This document shows, in pieces, positions 1 through 7,625 of a stretch of DNA of 42,455 nt. The stretch comes from Bryobacterales bacterium (GTDB lineage Bacteria > Acidobacteriota > Terriglobia > Bryobacterales > Bryobacteraceae). Each line of letters starts with the position of its first letter. Position 1 is the first letter of the stretch. Below the pieces are notes generated by a model. The model did no database searches and had not been told where the DNA came from. It saw only the letters and a program-made list of their open reading frames with translations. A program made the position numbers and the translations under genes. Where the stretch lies: positions 41,089-83,543 of the forward strand of contig PLDF01000500.1 in NCBI GenBank assembly GCA_003135055.1, in the 5' to 3' direction.

Positions 1-87
1 CCCAACAGACGACAAAAAACGAACGTCTGTCCCACTTAGATAGGGCGACAAGGGTCACCACGAGAGGCGATGGTCTGTCCTACCCGG
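1..87. repeat. Palindromic intergenic sequence downstream of aspS
   Basis: ACAGACG (5-11) and CGTCTGT (about 24-30) form a 7-bp stem with an A-rich loop, followed by GTCCCAC. A second GGTCTGTCCTAC lies at about 70-82. The same GGTCTGTCCCAC ending occurs in the hairpin at 23101-23139, so this looks like part of a dispersed repeat. It may also help end aspS transcription, but no clear T-tract is visible on the minus strand. Confidence 0.4.
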
Positions 88-1866
88 TTATTGCTGCGGC
101 CGAATCGAAATGCCGATCTCGCGCAGTTGCCGCTCAGGCACCGTGGATGGCGCATCGCACATCAGGTCGGCGCCGCGAGCGGTCTTCGGGAACGGGATCA
201 CGTCGCGGATGGATGTTTCGCCCGCCAGAATCATCACCAGCCGGTCGAGCCCGAGCGCGATGCCGCCGTGCGGAGGCGCGCCGTATTCCAGCGCGTCCAG
301 CAGAAAGCCGAAACGGCGGTGGGCCTCTTCCGGAGTGAAGCCAAGCGCGCTGAAGACCTTCGACTGCACGTCGCGGCGGTGAATACGGATCGAGCCGGAG
401 CCGAGCTCGACGCCGTTCAGCACCAGGTCGTAAGACTTGGCGCGGCAACGGGCCGGATCGGCGGTCAGCTTCTCGATGTCCTCATCGTGCACCGAAGTGA
501 AGGGATGGTGCGCGGCGTTCCAGCGGTTTTCCGCGGCGTCCCATTCGAACATCGGAAAATCCACAACCCACAGGAACTGGAAATTCTTCGGGTCGAGCAG
601 CTTATGGCGGTCGTTGAACTTCTGCGCGCAATGCAGGCGCAACTGGCCGCACGCCTGGTAGACGGTCTCTTCGGGGCGATGGCCTTTCGGCTCGCCCGCC
701 CAGGCGGCCAGCATCAGCAGGTCGTTTTCGCCCGCGCCGCATCGCTCGCGGACCTGCGCCATCTCTGCGGCGTACTCCTTCTCGAGGTATTTCGGGTCGT
801 CGAACACGCGCAGGCCGCGCTCCTTCCCGAACGCTTTGATATCGTCGCGCTCCTTACGGCTCAGGACGCCGGTGGCGGGAACGTGGATCGCCAGAAGCGG
901 GAGACCGCCCGACGTTAGCGCCGGCAGCAGATCTTCCACGGGGTGCATGGGAGGCACGCGGCGGTCCGGTTTGTCGCTGCCATAGAGGCGCATGGCGTCG
1001 ACGTAGGTCATGCGCGGAATGGTCGCGCCCACGCTGTATCCCGCCACCTCGCACACGCGCTGGATGAGCGGCTCGATCACCTCGAACACCTGCTCCTGCT
1101 GCGGAAACGACATTTCCAGATCGATTTGCGTGAACTCGGCTTGCCGGTCGGCGCGAAAATCTTCGTCGCGGAAACAGCGCACAATCTGGAAATACCGCTC
1201 GTAGCCGCTAATCATCAGAAGCTGCTTGAATATTTGCGGCGATTGCGGCAGCGCGTAAAACGTGCCTGGCTGCACGCGGGACGGAACCAGATAATCGCGC
1301 GCGCCTTCGGGCGTGGACCGCGTCATGAACGGCGTTTCGATTTCGAGGAAGCCCTGCGCGTAGAGCGATTCGCGCACCGCGAACGAGATCTTGGAGCGCA
1401 GAACGATATTGCGCTGCATGCGCGGCCGGCGCAGGTCCACGTAGCGGTATTTGAGGCGCACTTCTTCCGCCACATCCACCTCGTCTTCCATGGGGAACGG
1501 CGGCGTGCGCGATTCGTTGAGAATCCAAATCTTCGCCACGGCCACTTCCACTTCGCCTGTCGCAAGGTTGGGATTTATGGTCTCGGCCGAGCGCTTAAGC
1601 ACGCTGCCTTCAATAGCGATGACGTACTCCGAGCGCACGGCGGTGGCGCGTTGGAGCACGGCCGGGTCCACATCCTGGCGGAAGACGAGTTGCGTGATGC
1701 CATCGCGGTCGCGGAGATGCATGAAGAGCACGCCGCCCAAATCGCGGCGGCGATGGACCCAGCCCATGAGGACGACGCTCTTGCCTTCGTCGGAAGCGCG
1801 CAACTGGCCGCAGGAATGGGTGCGGCGAAGGTCGCCGAGAAAGTCGAGTGTTACGGATGTTTCCAT
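88..1866 (-). CDS. aspS: Aspartate--tRNA ligase
   Basis: Cytoplasmic class II aminoacyl-tRNA synthetase that charges tRNA(Asp) with aspartate. The 592-residue length is normal for the bacterial type, which carries an extra GAD insertion. The N-terminal OB-fold anticodon-binding domain contains GWVHRRRDLGG. Class II motif 2 is FRDEDFRADRQAEFTQ and motif 3 near the C-terminus is GIALGLDRLVMIL. The residue after RRRD is Leu, as in the discriminating E. coli enzyme, rather than the His seen in several non-discriminating bacterial enzymes; this suggests, but does not prove, an Asp-specific enzyme. The ATG has a GGAAG Shine-Dalgarno sequence about 9 nt upstream. It lies 20 nt after the hisS stop, so hisS-aspS form an operon, a common bacterial pairing. 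Confidence 0.97.
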   Translation of the reverse strand: METSVTLDFLGDLRRTHSCGQLRASDEGKSVVLMGWVHRRRDLGGVLFMHLRDRDGITQLVFRQDVDPAVLQRATAVRSEYVIAIEGSVLKRSAETINPNLATGEVEVAVAKIWILNESRTPPFPMEDEVDVAEEVRLKYRYVDLRRPRMQRNIVLRSKISFAVRESLYAQGFLEIETPFMTRSTPEGARDYLVPSRVQPGTFYALPQSPQIFKQLLMISGYERYFQIVRCFRDEDFRADRQAEFTQIDLEMSFPQQEQVFEVIEPLIQRVCEVAGYSVGATIPRMTYVDAMRLYGSDKPDRRVPPMHPVEDLLPALTSGGLPLLAIHVPATGVLSRKERDDIKAFGKERGLRVFDDPKYLEKEYAAEMAQVRERCGAGENDLLMLAAWAGEPKGHRPEETVYQACGQLRLHCAQKFNDRHKLLDPKNFQFLWVVDFPMFEWDAAENRWNAAHHPFTSVHDEDIEKLTADPARCRAKSYDLVLNGVELGSGSIRIHRRDVQSKVFSALGFTPEEAHRRFGFLLDALEYGAPPHGGIALGLDRLVMILAGETSIRDVIPFPKTARGADLMCDAPSTVPERQLREIGISIRPQQ

Positions 1867-1886
1867 AATCGGTTCTTCCGTTGAGA

Positions 1887-3131
1887 TTAATTTCGCGATT
1901 CCGCGAGCCGCGCGGCAATTTCATCGGGCGTGAGACTTTCCTGTTCGCCCGAGGACATATCTTTGAGCGCGAAGCGTCCGGCGGCCAACTCATTGTCGCC
2001 CACTATCAGCGCGAAGCGGGCGCCCAGCTTGTTGGCCAGCTCCATGCCGCGCTTGAGCTTGCCTTCGGAAAGCTCCACCACGAGTCCGGAACGGCGCAGG
2101 TCGCGCGCCATCACCGCGGCTCGGCGCAGGGCCGGTTCGCCCAGAGGCGCGATAAACAGATCGAGCGTGCTCGGAGGCTGCTCGCCTTCGACGCTCATCA
2201 CCAGGCGGTCTTCGCCGATAGAGAATCCGATGCCCGGCGAGTGAATCTTCGACCCGAGCATTTCCGCGAGGCCATCGTAGCGCCCGCCGCCGAGCACGGA
2301 ATTTTGCGCGCCCAGCGAGCCATGAACCACTTCGAATGTGGTGCGCATGTAGTAATCGAGGCCGCGCACCAGGCGCGGGCGCACTTCATATTCGATGCCG
2401 CGGTCGTCCAGATACCGGCGGACGGTATCGAAGTGCGCGCGGCAATCGTCGCAAAGGCAATCGAGAATGCTCGGCAGCTTTTCGATGATAGGCTGGTCGG
2501 CCTCGACCTTGCAATCGAGCACGCGCAACGGATTGGTTTCGGCGCGGCGCTGGCAATCGCCGCACATAAGGTGGGCTACGGATTTCAACTCTTCGCGCAG
2601 ACGCTCGATGAATTGCGGACGGCAATTGTGGTCGCCCACGGAGTTGACGATGAGGTGGAATCCGGAGAGTCCGGCAGCTTTCAACACCTCGATCACCATC
2701 TCGACCACTTCCGCATCCACGGCGGGCGACTCCGAGCCGATAGCCTCGGCGCCGATCTGAAAGAACTGGCGGTAGCGGCCCTTCTGCGGCCGCTCGCGCC
2801 GGAACATGGGGCCGATGTAGTAGAGCTTCTGCACGCCGGGCCGTTGGTCGAGGCGATGCTCGATGTAAGCGCGGATTACCGACGCGGTATTTTCCGGGCG
2901 TAGCGTGAGTGACGAGCCGTCGCGGTCGTCGAAGGTGTACATCTCTTTGGTGACGATGTCGGTATCGGCGCCGACGCCACGGGCGAAGAGCTGCGTTTCC
3001 TCGAAAATGGGCGTGCGGATTTCCCCGTAGTGGTAAGCGCGTAAAACGGCGCGAGCCGCAGTTTCCACGCGGTTCCAGACTTCGGTGGATGGGGGCAGTA
3101 AATCCCTGGTTCCTTTGACGGCTTTGATCAA
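1887..3131 (-). CDS. hisS: Histidine--tRNA ligase (probable TTG start)
   Basis: Class II synthetase that charges tRNA(His). Motif 2 is FRRERPQKGRYRQFFQ. The HisRS signatures RGLDYYMRTTFEVV and LGGGRYDGL are both present, and a C-terminal anticodon-binding domain follows. I start the protein at TTG 3131, giving IKAVKGTRDLLPP at the N-terminus and 414 residues, the usual family size. The open frame runs on upstream to 3311, but only through the RAYT gene and its REP arm and adds no HisRS-like sequence. No strong Shine-Dalgarno sequence precedes the TTG. An in-frame CTG at 3149 is an alternative. The RAYT unit is inserted only about 40 nt upstream, so it may carry or have displaced the native promoter. 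First gene of the hisS-aspS operon. Confidence 0.95.
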   Translation of the reverse strand: MIKAVKGTRDLLPPSTEVWNRVETAARAVLRAYHYGEIRTPIFEETQLFARGVGADTDIVTKEMYTFDDRDGSSLTLRPENTASVIRAYIEHRLDQRPGVQKLYYIGPMFRRERPQKGRYRQFFQIGAEAIGSESPAVDAEVVEMVIEVLKAAGLSGFHLIVNSVGDHNCRPQFIERLREELKSVAHLMCGDCQRRAETNPLRVLDCKVEADQPIIEKLPSILDCLCDDCRAHFDTVRRYLDDRGIEYEVRPRLVRGLDYYMRTTFEVVHGSLGAQNSVLGGGRYDGLAEMLGSKIHSPGIGFSIGEDRLVMSVEGEQPPSTLDLFIAPLGEPALRRAAVMARDLRRSGLVVELSEGKLKRGMELANKLGARFALIVGDNELAAGRFALKDMSSGEQESLTPDEIAARLAESRN

Positions 3132-3162
3132 GGTAGTTGGAAAATCCAGGGTAACATGCCGT

Positions 3163-3744
3163 TTACAAAGTGGGGCGGACCCCCTGGTCCGCGGCCGGCC
3201 CCCCGGCCGGCCATCTCGCGCTCGACCACAAAAACTCGCCAGCCTCCCCAGCCAGCCCCGCGCGCACGGGATTCTCCTCAATATAGCCCCGAATCTTCTC
3301 AAACTCCCCAACCCTCACCAGATGATCGTAGCTCTCCTCTTGCCAGAACGGACTTCCTGTCAGCCCAAGCATCGCGTTCGCCCTCTTGGAAGTAATACCC
3401 TTCAACGACCTCGTGAGCTTCTGCAGTTCCACCGCAGGCGTCGCCAGCAAATGCACGTGATTCGGCATCACCACGAAGGCATGTAATTCGTAGTGTCCGA
3501 GTACTGCGGCATTGAAGTGAATGGCCTCAACTACCATTTGAGCCAGCGCGGGTTGACGAAGGTAAAAGGGGCCGGATTGGGTTTCGTCCAACAGCCGATC
3601 CATGGCCGCGAATGCCTTGCCAGAGCGGGCCGCGCTTTCAGCAAAGGCCCTGTTTGGCGGCAAGCTTCCGTGAAGACGCCAGGTGAGGAAGACGGCCTCC
3701 CCGGGTTCGTCGATATGCGGAAGACGGCGGCGATAGAGGCTCAT
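3163..3744 (-). CDS. REP-associated tyrosine transposase (RAYT, IS200/Y1_Tnp-like)
   Basis: 193-residue single-strand DNA transposase of the HUH superfamily. MPNHVHLL (residues about 92-99) supplies the HUH pair, and the downstream YIEENPVRAGL carries the expected tyrosine region of RAYTs. The N-terminus (FLTWRLHGSLP) is typical of the family. The last 16 or so codons (WPAGGPAADQGVRPTL) are read out of the left REP arm, so the gene ends inside its own repeat. It lies between hisS and ackA on the minus strand and is enclosed by inverted repeats at 3169-3212 and 3789-3831. RAYTs are single-copy domesticated enzymes known to mobilise REP/BIME repeats; the same repeat recurs at 9489-9593, so this enzyme is the likely source of family A. 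No frameshift is seen and it looks active. Confidence 0.9.
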   Translation of the reverse strand: MSLYRRRLPHIDEPGEAVFLTWRLHGSLPPNRAFAESAARSGKAFAAMDRLLDETQSGPFYLRQPALAQMVVEAIHFNAAVLGHYELHAFVVMPNHVHLLATPAVELQKLTRSLKGITSKRANAMLGLTGSPFWQEESYDHLVRVGEFEKIRGYIEENPVRAGLAGEAGEFLWSSARWPAGGPAADQGVRPTL

Positions 3745-3831
3745 GACAGAATAGTTCTTTACCGGTCGCTAAATTCTCGGAAAAAAGAGCCGGCCAGGGG
3801 GCCGGCTGCGGACCAGGGGGTCCGCCCTACT
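3169..3831. mobile_element. RAYT unit bounded by inverted REP arms
   Basis: The left arm 3169-3212 (GTGGGGCGGACCCCCTGG then a GC-only hairpin) and the right arm 3789-3831 are inverted copies of about 43 nt with only a few mismatches. Each arm can itself fold into two short stems (GGACC/GGTCC and CCGGCC/GGCCGG types). Together they bracket the transposase gene. The right arm ends two bases before the ackA start codon and the left arm lies just upstream of hisS, so the unit occupies almost the whole divergent intergenic space. Confidence 0.8.
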
Positions 3832-3832
3832 T

Positions 3833-5053
3833 ATGAAAATTCTGGTGCTCAATTGCGGAAGCTCATCGCTGAAGTTCCAGCTTATTGAAACTTCGCCCGA
3901 TCAAATCGCCGCCAACCAGGACCAGCAACTGGCCGCCGGCGCCATCGCCAAGATCGGCGGCGCGGATTCCACCATCGCCTTCGAAGCCGGCGGCGCCAAG
4001 ACGAAAGACGCGTACGCCGTGCTCACGCACAAGGATGCCATCGCCGAGGCTTTCAAGCTGCTCGAAGGCTCGGGCGCGGCGAAGCTTGACGACGTCGAAG
4101 GCGTGGGACACCGCGTGGTACACGGCGGCGAGCACTTCACCGAATCGGCCATTATAGACGACGACACCGTGCGGCGCATCGTAGCCGCCAGCGACCTTGC
4201 GCCACTGCACAATCCGCACAACCTCAAGGGATACTACGCAGCCAAGGCGCTGCTGCCCAAGGCCACGCACGTGGCGGTTTTCGATACGTCGTTCCATCAA
4301 ACGATGCCGCCCGAAGCGTATATTTACGCGATCCCGTATCTCTATTACACGCGCGATAAAATCCGGCGTTACGGCTTCCATGGCACTTCGCACCGCTACG
4401 TCTCCTACCGTTTCGCCTACCTCCATACCGCCACGCGCGGGCATTACAAGCTGATCACGTGCCACTTGGGGAACGGCTGCTCGGTTTGCGCCATCCGCTA
4501 CGGCAAGTCCGTCGATACTTCGATGGGGTTGACGCCGGTCGAGGGCCTGATCATGGGCACGCGGCCGGGCGACCTGGACCCCGGCGCGGTGATGTACATG
4601 GTGGGCCGCGCAGAGATGGGCCTGCACGAAGTGGACGTGACGCTGAACAAGTTCAGCGGCCTCTATGGCATTTCCGGCACGTCAAACGACATGCGCGATC
4701 TGCTGGACGAAGCCGGCAAGGGCAATGCGCGCGCGCAGTTGGCCATCGACGCATTCTGTTACCGCGTCAAGAAATATATCGGCGCCTACTTTGCGGCATT
4801 GGATGGCGCGGACGCAGTGGTCTTCACGGGCGGCATCGGCGAAAACGCGGCGCCGGTTCGCGAGAAGATCTGCCAGTCGCTCGGTTCGCTGGGCATTCGC
4901 GTGGATGCGGCGAAGAACCAGGCGGCTATAGGCGTTGAGCGCGAGATTAGCGAAGACGCGGCGCCCACCAAAGTCTGGGTGATCCCCACGGATGAGGAAC
5001 TGCTCATCGCGCGCGACACGTTGCGCGTGATTCTGAAGATTCCGCATCCGTAA
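3833..5053 (+). CDS. ackA: Acetate kinase
   Basis: Cytoplasmic ASKHA-fold kinase interconverting acetate + ATP and acetyl phosphate + ADP, normally paired with phosphotransacetylase for overflow metabolism. The 406-residue protein begins MKILVLNCGSSSLKFQ, contains GHRVVHGGE (about residues 87-95), the YGFHGTSH motif, the GTRPGDLDPG loop and a C-terminal FTGGIGENA phosphate/adenosine motif. No pta gene is visible in the window. The ATG follows the RAYT right repeat by two bases; the only purine-rich stretch upstream, AGGGGG, belongs to that repeat and sits rather far (about 11 nt) from the start, so translation initiation may depend on the repeat. Confidence 0.96.
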   Translation: MKILVLNCGSSSLKFQLIETSPDQIAANQDQQLAAGAIAKIGGADSTIAFEAGGAKTKDAYAVLTHKDAIAEAFKLLEGSGAAKLDDVEGVGHRVVHGGEHFTESAIIDDDTVRRIVAASDLAPLHNPHNLKGYYAAKALLPKATHVAVFDTSFHQTMPPEAYIYAIPYLYYTRDKIRRYGFHGTSHRYVSYRFAYLHTATRGHYKLITCHLGNGCSVCAIRYGKSVDTSMGLTPVEGLIMGTRPGDLDPGAVMYMVGRAEMGLHEVDVTLNKFSGLYGISGTSNDMRDLLDEAGKGNARAQLAIDAFCYRVKKYIGAYFAALDGADAVVFTGGIGENAAPVREKICQSLGSLGIRVDAAKNQAAIGVEREISEDAAPTKVWVIPTDEELLIARDTLRVILKIPHP

Positions 5054-5132
5054 ATGTGGGACGGGCCTCATGGCCGGTCGACGCTCACGAGGGCGCGCTC
5101 CGCGCGGACCGGCCGGGAGGCCGGTCCCACCT
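5054..5132. repeat. Inverted-repeat REP/BIME downstream of ackA
   Basis: GTGGGACGGGCC at the left and GGCCGGTCCCAC at the right are the ends of about 22-nt inverted arms with a few mismatches, enclosing a GC-rich centre with its own short stem. It starts at the ackA stop codon, where it could act as an mRNA-stabilising or terminating hairpin. I call this family B; a shorter relative is at 23101-23139. Confidence 0.65.
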
Positions 5133-5235
5133 AGCGGCAAGCCGCAAACGGTGCTGGCGTTCCTCCATCAACCTGCCTCACAAAACCTGTGGTGGTTCCA
5201 TTTGAGCGAGCAGCCGGTTCCGGTAGGATCGAATA

Positions 5236-5712
5236 ATGGAAGGCGCTGCGATTATTGGGCTGATCTCCGACACTCATGGCCTCATGCGTCAGCAGGCGTT
5301 GGCCGCCTTGAGAGAATCCGATCTGATCATTCATGCCGGCGATGTTGGCAAGCCTGAGATCGTCGAACAGTTGCGCGCTTTGGCGCCGGTTGTCGCGGTT
5401 AGAGGAAACATCGACAAAGGCGCCTGGGCGTCCCAGTTGCCGTTGACGGCGGTCGTCGAGGCTCGCTCGGCGCGGATATATGTCGTGCACGACCTTCAGC
5501 AACTTGATCTCGATCCGGCTGCCGCTCAGTTCCAAATCGTCGTGAGTGGACACTCGCACAAGGCTGGCCGCAGCGAACGCGCCGGCGTGATGTACCTGAA
5601 CCCGGGGAGCGCCGGCCCGCGGCGCTTCAAGTTGCCGATTACCGTTGCACGTATTGATCTGCGACAGTCGCCGTGGAGGGTTGAGTTTATCGATCTCTCG
5701 GATGAGACTTAG
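5236..5712 (+). CDS. YfcE/MJ0936-type metallophosphoesterase
   Basis: 158-residue calcineurin-like phosphodiesterase. All metal-binding motifs of the fold can be placed: SDTHG (Asp12, His14), HAGD (Asp36), RGNID (Asn58), VVHD (His85) and the terminal GHSH (His106, His108). The compact size without extra domains matches the YfcE/Mj0936 group, which hydrolyses small phosphodiesters; the physiological substrate is not predictable. The ATG has AGGA about 8 nt upstream. It stands alone on the plus strand, 182 nt after ackA. The sequence following the stop is dispersed-repeat material. Confidence 0.88.
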   Translation: MEGAAIIGLISDTHGLMRQQALAALRESDLIIHAGDVGKPEIVEQLRALAPVVAVRGNIDKGAWASQLPLTAVVEARSARIYVVHDLQQLDLDPAAAQFQIVVSGHSHKAGRSERAGVMYLNPGSAGPRRFKLPITVARIDLRQSPWRVEFIDLSDET

Positions 5713-5850
5713 GGCGTGGCGGCACACTCTCTTGCGTGCGGCGTCGAGACTCGACTCATCTCAACATGTGTTGGCGCTCCCCAACGAAGCGCGTTCACAC
5801 GAGTGTGTGTGGTGCCGGGATGAGTGCGTGCGCCACGACGGGTTGGCATC
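5713..5850. repeat. Family C dispersed repeat, two facing degenerate copies
   Basis: GCGTTCACAC at 5791-5800 and the CACTCTCTTGCGTGC-like block at about 5725-5740 match the elements around 27948-27994 and 42236-42276, partly in opposite orientation. The palindrome GCGTTCACA-N4-TGTGAACGC is perfect at the other two sites and degenerate here. It directly follows the phosphoesterase gene. Confidence 0.5.
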
Positions 5851-5864
5851 CGATGTGCAAGGCG

Positions 5865-6020
5865 ATGACGGTAGTGCGTGCGCTGGCCCTCCTCACTCTC
5901 ATAACTCTCGCCGTTTACCCGCTCTCCGCGCAATTCAAGAGCACTGTCCCGCTGGTGATTGCGCCTGCCACCGTCACCGGCCTCAGAGGCCGGTTCATCG
6001 GCGGACTCACAGCTAGCGGG
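5865..6020 (+). pseudogene. N-terminal remnant of an exported VWFA-related protein
   Basis: An ATG with AAGG 4 nt upstream opens a frame that begins with a good signal peptide (MTVVRALALLTLITLAV, cleavage after LSA) and then QFKSTVPLVIAPATVT, which resembles the start of the acidobacterial 'VWFA-related domain' proteins. After about 50 residues the resemblance stops (GGLTASGSFPRR), and the frame runs on to a stop at 6140 with no domain. I read it as a 5' fragment left by a deletion. The family assignment rests on pattern memory of a short stretch. Confidence 0.4.
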
Positions 6021-6113
6021 AGTTTCCCACGGCGACTTAGCGGTAGGAAAAGAGTTGGCGGGCTGAGATGCGTATATACGGAAATGGTTGGAAATGGTTG
6101 CGATCTTGACGTC

Positions 6114-6133
6114 GTATTATTAGTCAATAATAC
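6114..6133. other. Perfect AT-rich inverted repeat
   Basis: GTATTATT and AATAATAC are perfect 8-bp arms around the loop AGTC. It is conspicuously AT-rich in this GC-rich region and lies after a 10-bp tandem duplication (GAAATGGTTG twice, 6081-6100). It may be a binding site or a deletion scar; there is no supporting gene context. Confidence 0.4.
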
Positions 6134-6245
6134 TGGTTGACAGGGAAGTAAAGGGCAGGCCGGAACTGCAGGTCCGCACACGCGCCGGCTATTGGCGGGT
6201 TCAATAGCGCGCGGCCCAGGCGGCAAAGCCCGGCAGGCGGATTCG

Positions 6246-6290
6246 GGGCGCCCTCTGGGCCTCGGCCGCCGATTGATAATCTGCCCCACA
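6246..6290. repeat. Dispersed GGGCGCCCTCTGGGC repeat with adjoining hairpin
   Basis: The 15-mer GGGCGCCCTCTGGGC (6246-6260) recurs exactly at 15365-15379 and 17831-17845 (reverse complement) and at 42229-42243, with a near match at 11984-11997. Here it is followed by CCGATTGATAATCTGCCCCAC, another short palindrome-like block. Copies are intergenic wherever they occur in this window. Confidence 0.55.
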
Positions 6291-6365
6291 AGGCTGCTCT
6301 GGCTGCGCCCTCCCGAAAGCGTGTAAGCGCCCGCGGCAGCGCTGCATTCCATCGCAACACGTACA

Positions 6366-6455
6366 ATGGCGGATGTGGCGGCTTCTGCGGTGATTCCGGT
6401 GGTTGCGGTGGTGGCGCTGTTGGGGCTTTGGGCCGCGGTGATTCGCCGCAGGTAG
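6366..6455 (+). CDS. Possible 29-residue membrane peptide ahead of the M50 protease
   Basis: ATG 6366 to TAG 6453-6455 encodes a peptide starting MADVAASAVIPVVAVV and ending WAAVIRRR: one hydrophobic helix followed by three arginines, a typical N-out/C-in small membrane protein. It ends 15 nt before the M50 start. No Shine-Dalgarno sequence is visible before its ATG, so it could also be chance in GC-rich DNA. Confidence 0.3.
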   Translation: MADVAASAVIPVVAVVALLGLWAAVIRRR

Positions 6456-6470
6456 GCGACAGGCAACGCC

Positions 6471-7088
6471 ATGCACCTGCACTTCCAGGAAGCCGTTCTC
6501 AACGTCCTGCTGCTGTGGATACTCACGGCTCCGCACGAGTTTGCCCACGCCTGGGTGGGGACGAAACTGGGCGACGATACGCCGCTGCTGGACGGGCGGG
6601 TGACGCTGAATCCTCTGGCGCACATCGATTGGATCGGCACCACCTTGCTGCCGTTTGCGACATCGCTGCTGGGCGGCGGATTCATCGGATGGGGCAAGCC
6701 GGTGCGGTCGGACGTCTCAAAGCTCAAGGGCGGTCTGAACGGGCTGCTTCTGGTTGCCTTAGCCGGACCGTTCAGCAACGTGATTATGGCGGTGGCGCTG
6801 GCGGCCGTGGCATTAGGCGCGGTGGGCCATTTCCCGGCGTTCGCGCAATACCTGGCGGATGGCGTGCGGCTGAGCCTGTATCTGGCGATTTTCAACATGC
6901 TGCCGATACCGCCGTTGGACGGTTCGAAGCTGCTGCTGGCGATGCGCATCCCGATGTCGATCTATCGCGAGCTGGCGCGGGCCGGCTTCATGCTGCTGGT
7001 GCTGGCCATCGGCGTGTCCGACATCGGGCGCTGGATGAGCGAGTGGAGTTATTCGGGGGCGCGGGCGATTTTCGGGATGCTGCGGTGA
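6471..7088 (+). CDS. Site-2 protease family (M50) membrane metalloprotease
   Basis: 205-residue polytopic membrane protein of the short rhomboid-sized M50 group (YwhC/SREBF-like). The zinc-binding HEFAH is at residues 22-26 in the first helix, an AGPFSN motif typical of the family is at about 98-103, and the second catalytic motif NMLPIPPLDG at 142-151 supplies the third zinc ligand (Asp150). No PDZ or CBS domain is present. Such proteases cleave substrates within the membrane; the substrate here is unknown. The start ATG has AGG about 8 nt upstream. Preceded by a tiny hydrophobic ORF and followed by a convergent pseudogene. Confidence 0.88.
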   Translation: MHLHFQEAVLNVLLLWILTAPHEFAHAWVGTKLGDDTPLLDGRVTLNPLAHIDWIGTTLLPFATSLLGGGFIGWGKPVRSDVSKLKGGLNGLLLVALAGPFSNVIMAVALAAVALGAVGHFPAFAQYLADGVRLSLYLAIFNMLPIPPLDGSKLLLAMRIPMSIYRELARAGFMLLVLAIGVSDIGRWMSEWSYSGARAIFGMLR

Positions 7089-7130
7089 GGGGAAGGCGCG
7101 CCGGTTGGCCGGATGCGCGGGTTCTCTCTT

Positions 7131-7405
7131 TTACCGCGCAGTCCTCTTCGTCGCGGGCGGTTCGAAGCCGATGCGCAAGCGCGGTCCGGCCGCCTCTGCC
7201 AGCCGCCCGAGCGTGCGCTCCAGCCGTGGGTATAGACGGGCGCGAGCGGCCGCCCTCCAGCCGGGCGACGACTGGCTGCGTGGTCCCCATTTTCCGGGCG
7301 AGACTCGCCTTGCGTCAGTCCGGCGCGGCTCCGCACATCCATCACGGTTGAAGCCCGGGCGAATTCTTTTTCGAGCGCTTCGTCAGCGCGGGGGTGCGTC
7401 GCCAT
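7131..7405 (-). pseudogene. XRE/HigA-like antitoxin, two frameshifts
   Basis: Read across three frames, the minus strand gives a complete HigA-type HTH protein: ALEKEFARASTVMDVRSRAGLTQ, then (shift near 7300) ASLARKMGTTQPVVARLEGG and SRPSIPT, then (shift near 7215) ERTLGRLAEAAGPRLRIGFE and PPATKRTAR followed by TAA at 7131-7133. The order matches the family (N-terminal helix, Cro/C1 HTH, C-terminal dimer strand). Two independent indels make it a pseudogene. No toxin partner could be found in the 200 nt upstream, where only a 15-bp tandem duplication (7543-7573) stands out. Confidence 0.75.
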
Positions 7406-7625
7406 CGCGGCGCGCATGAGCGCTGGGAAAGGCGCCTGAATGCGTCATGGATAAATGTAGTTCGCGCGATAAGAGGCCATCGCTGCGTTGTCCATGGCCG
7501 CGCAGTTAGCGAGCTATTGCCGCATGGTCCACGATATAAAAGCAAGGCGCCATAAAGCAAGGCGCCAGGCGAGCCCACCATTGCACGGCCGTGGACAACG
7601 CGCGCCTCTTCCTTTGGCTGTGTTC
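7406..7625. other. Intergenic, tandem duplication
   Basis: No gene supported. AAAGCAAGGCGCCA is repeated in tandem (about 7544-7573). A short peptide frame (MDNAAMASYRANYIYP) precedes the XRE pseudogene in the same frame but is closed by TGA; it may be part of the decayed locus. Confidence 0.35.

Noticed and set aside
943..1884. 313-codon open frame on the plus strand opposite aspS
   Set aside because: Antisense shadow of aspS in GC-rich DNA; the sequence is rich in His/Arg/Ala with no domain or ribosome site.
5915..6949. 344-codon minus-strand frame
   Set aside because: Mostly antisense to the M50 protease gene, low-complexity Ser/Pro/Arg composition, no homology pattern.
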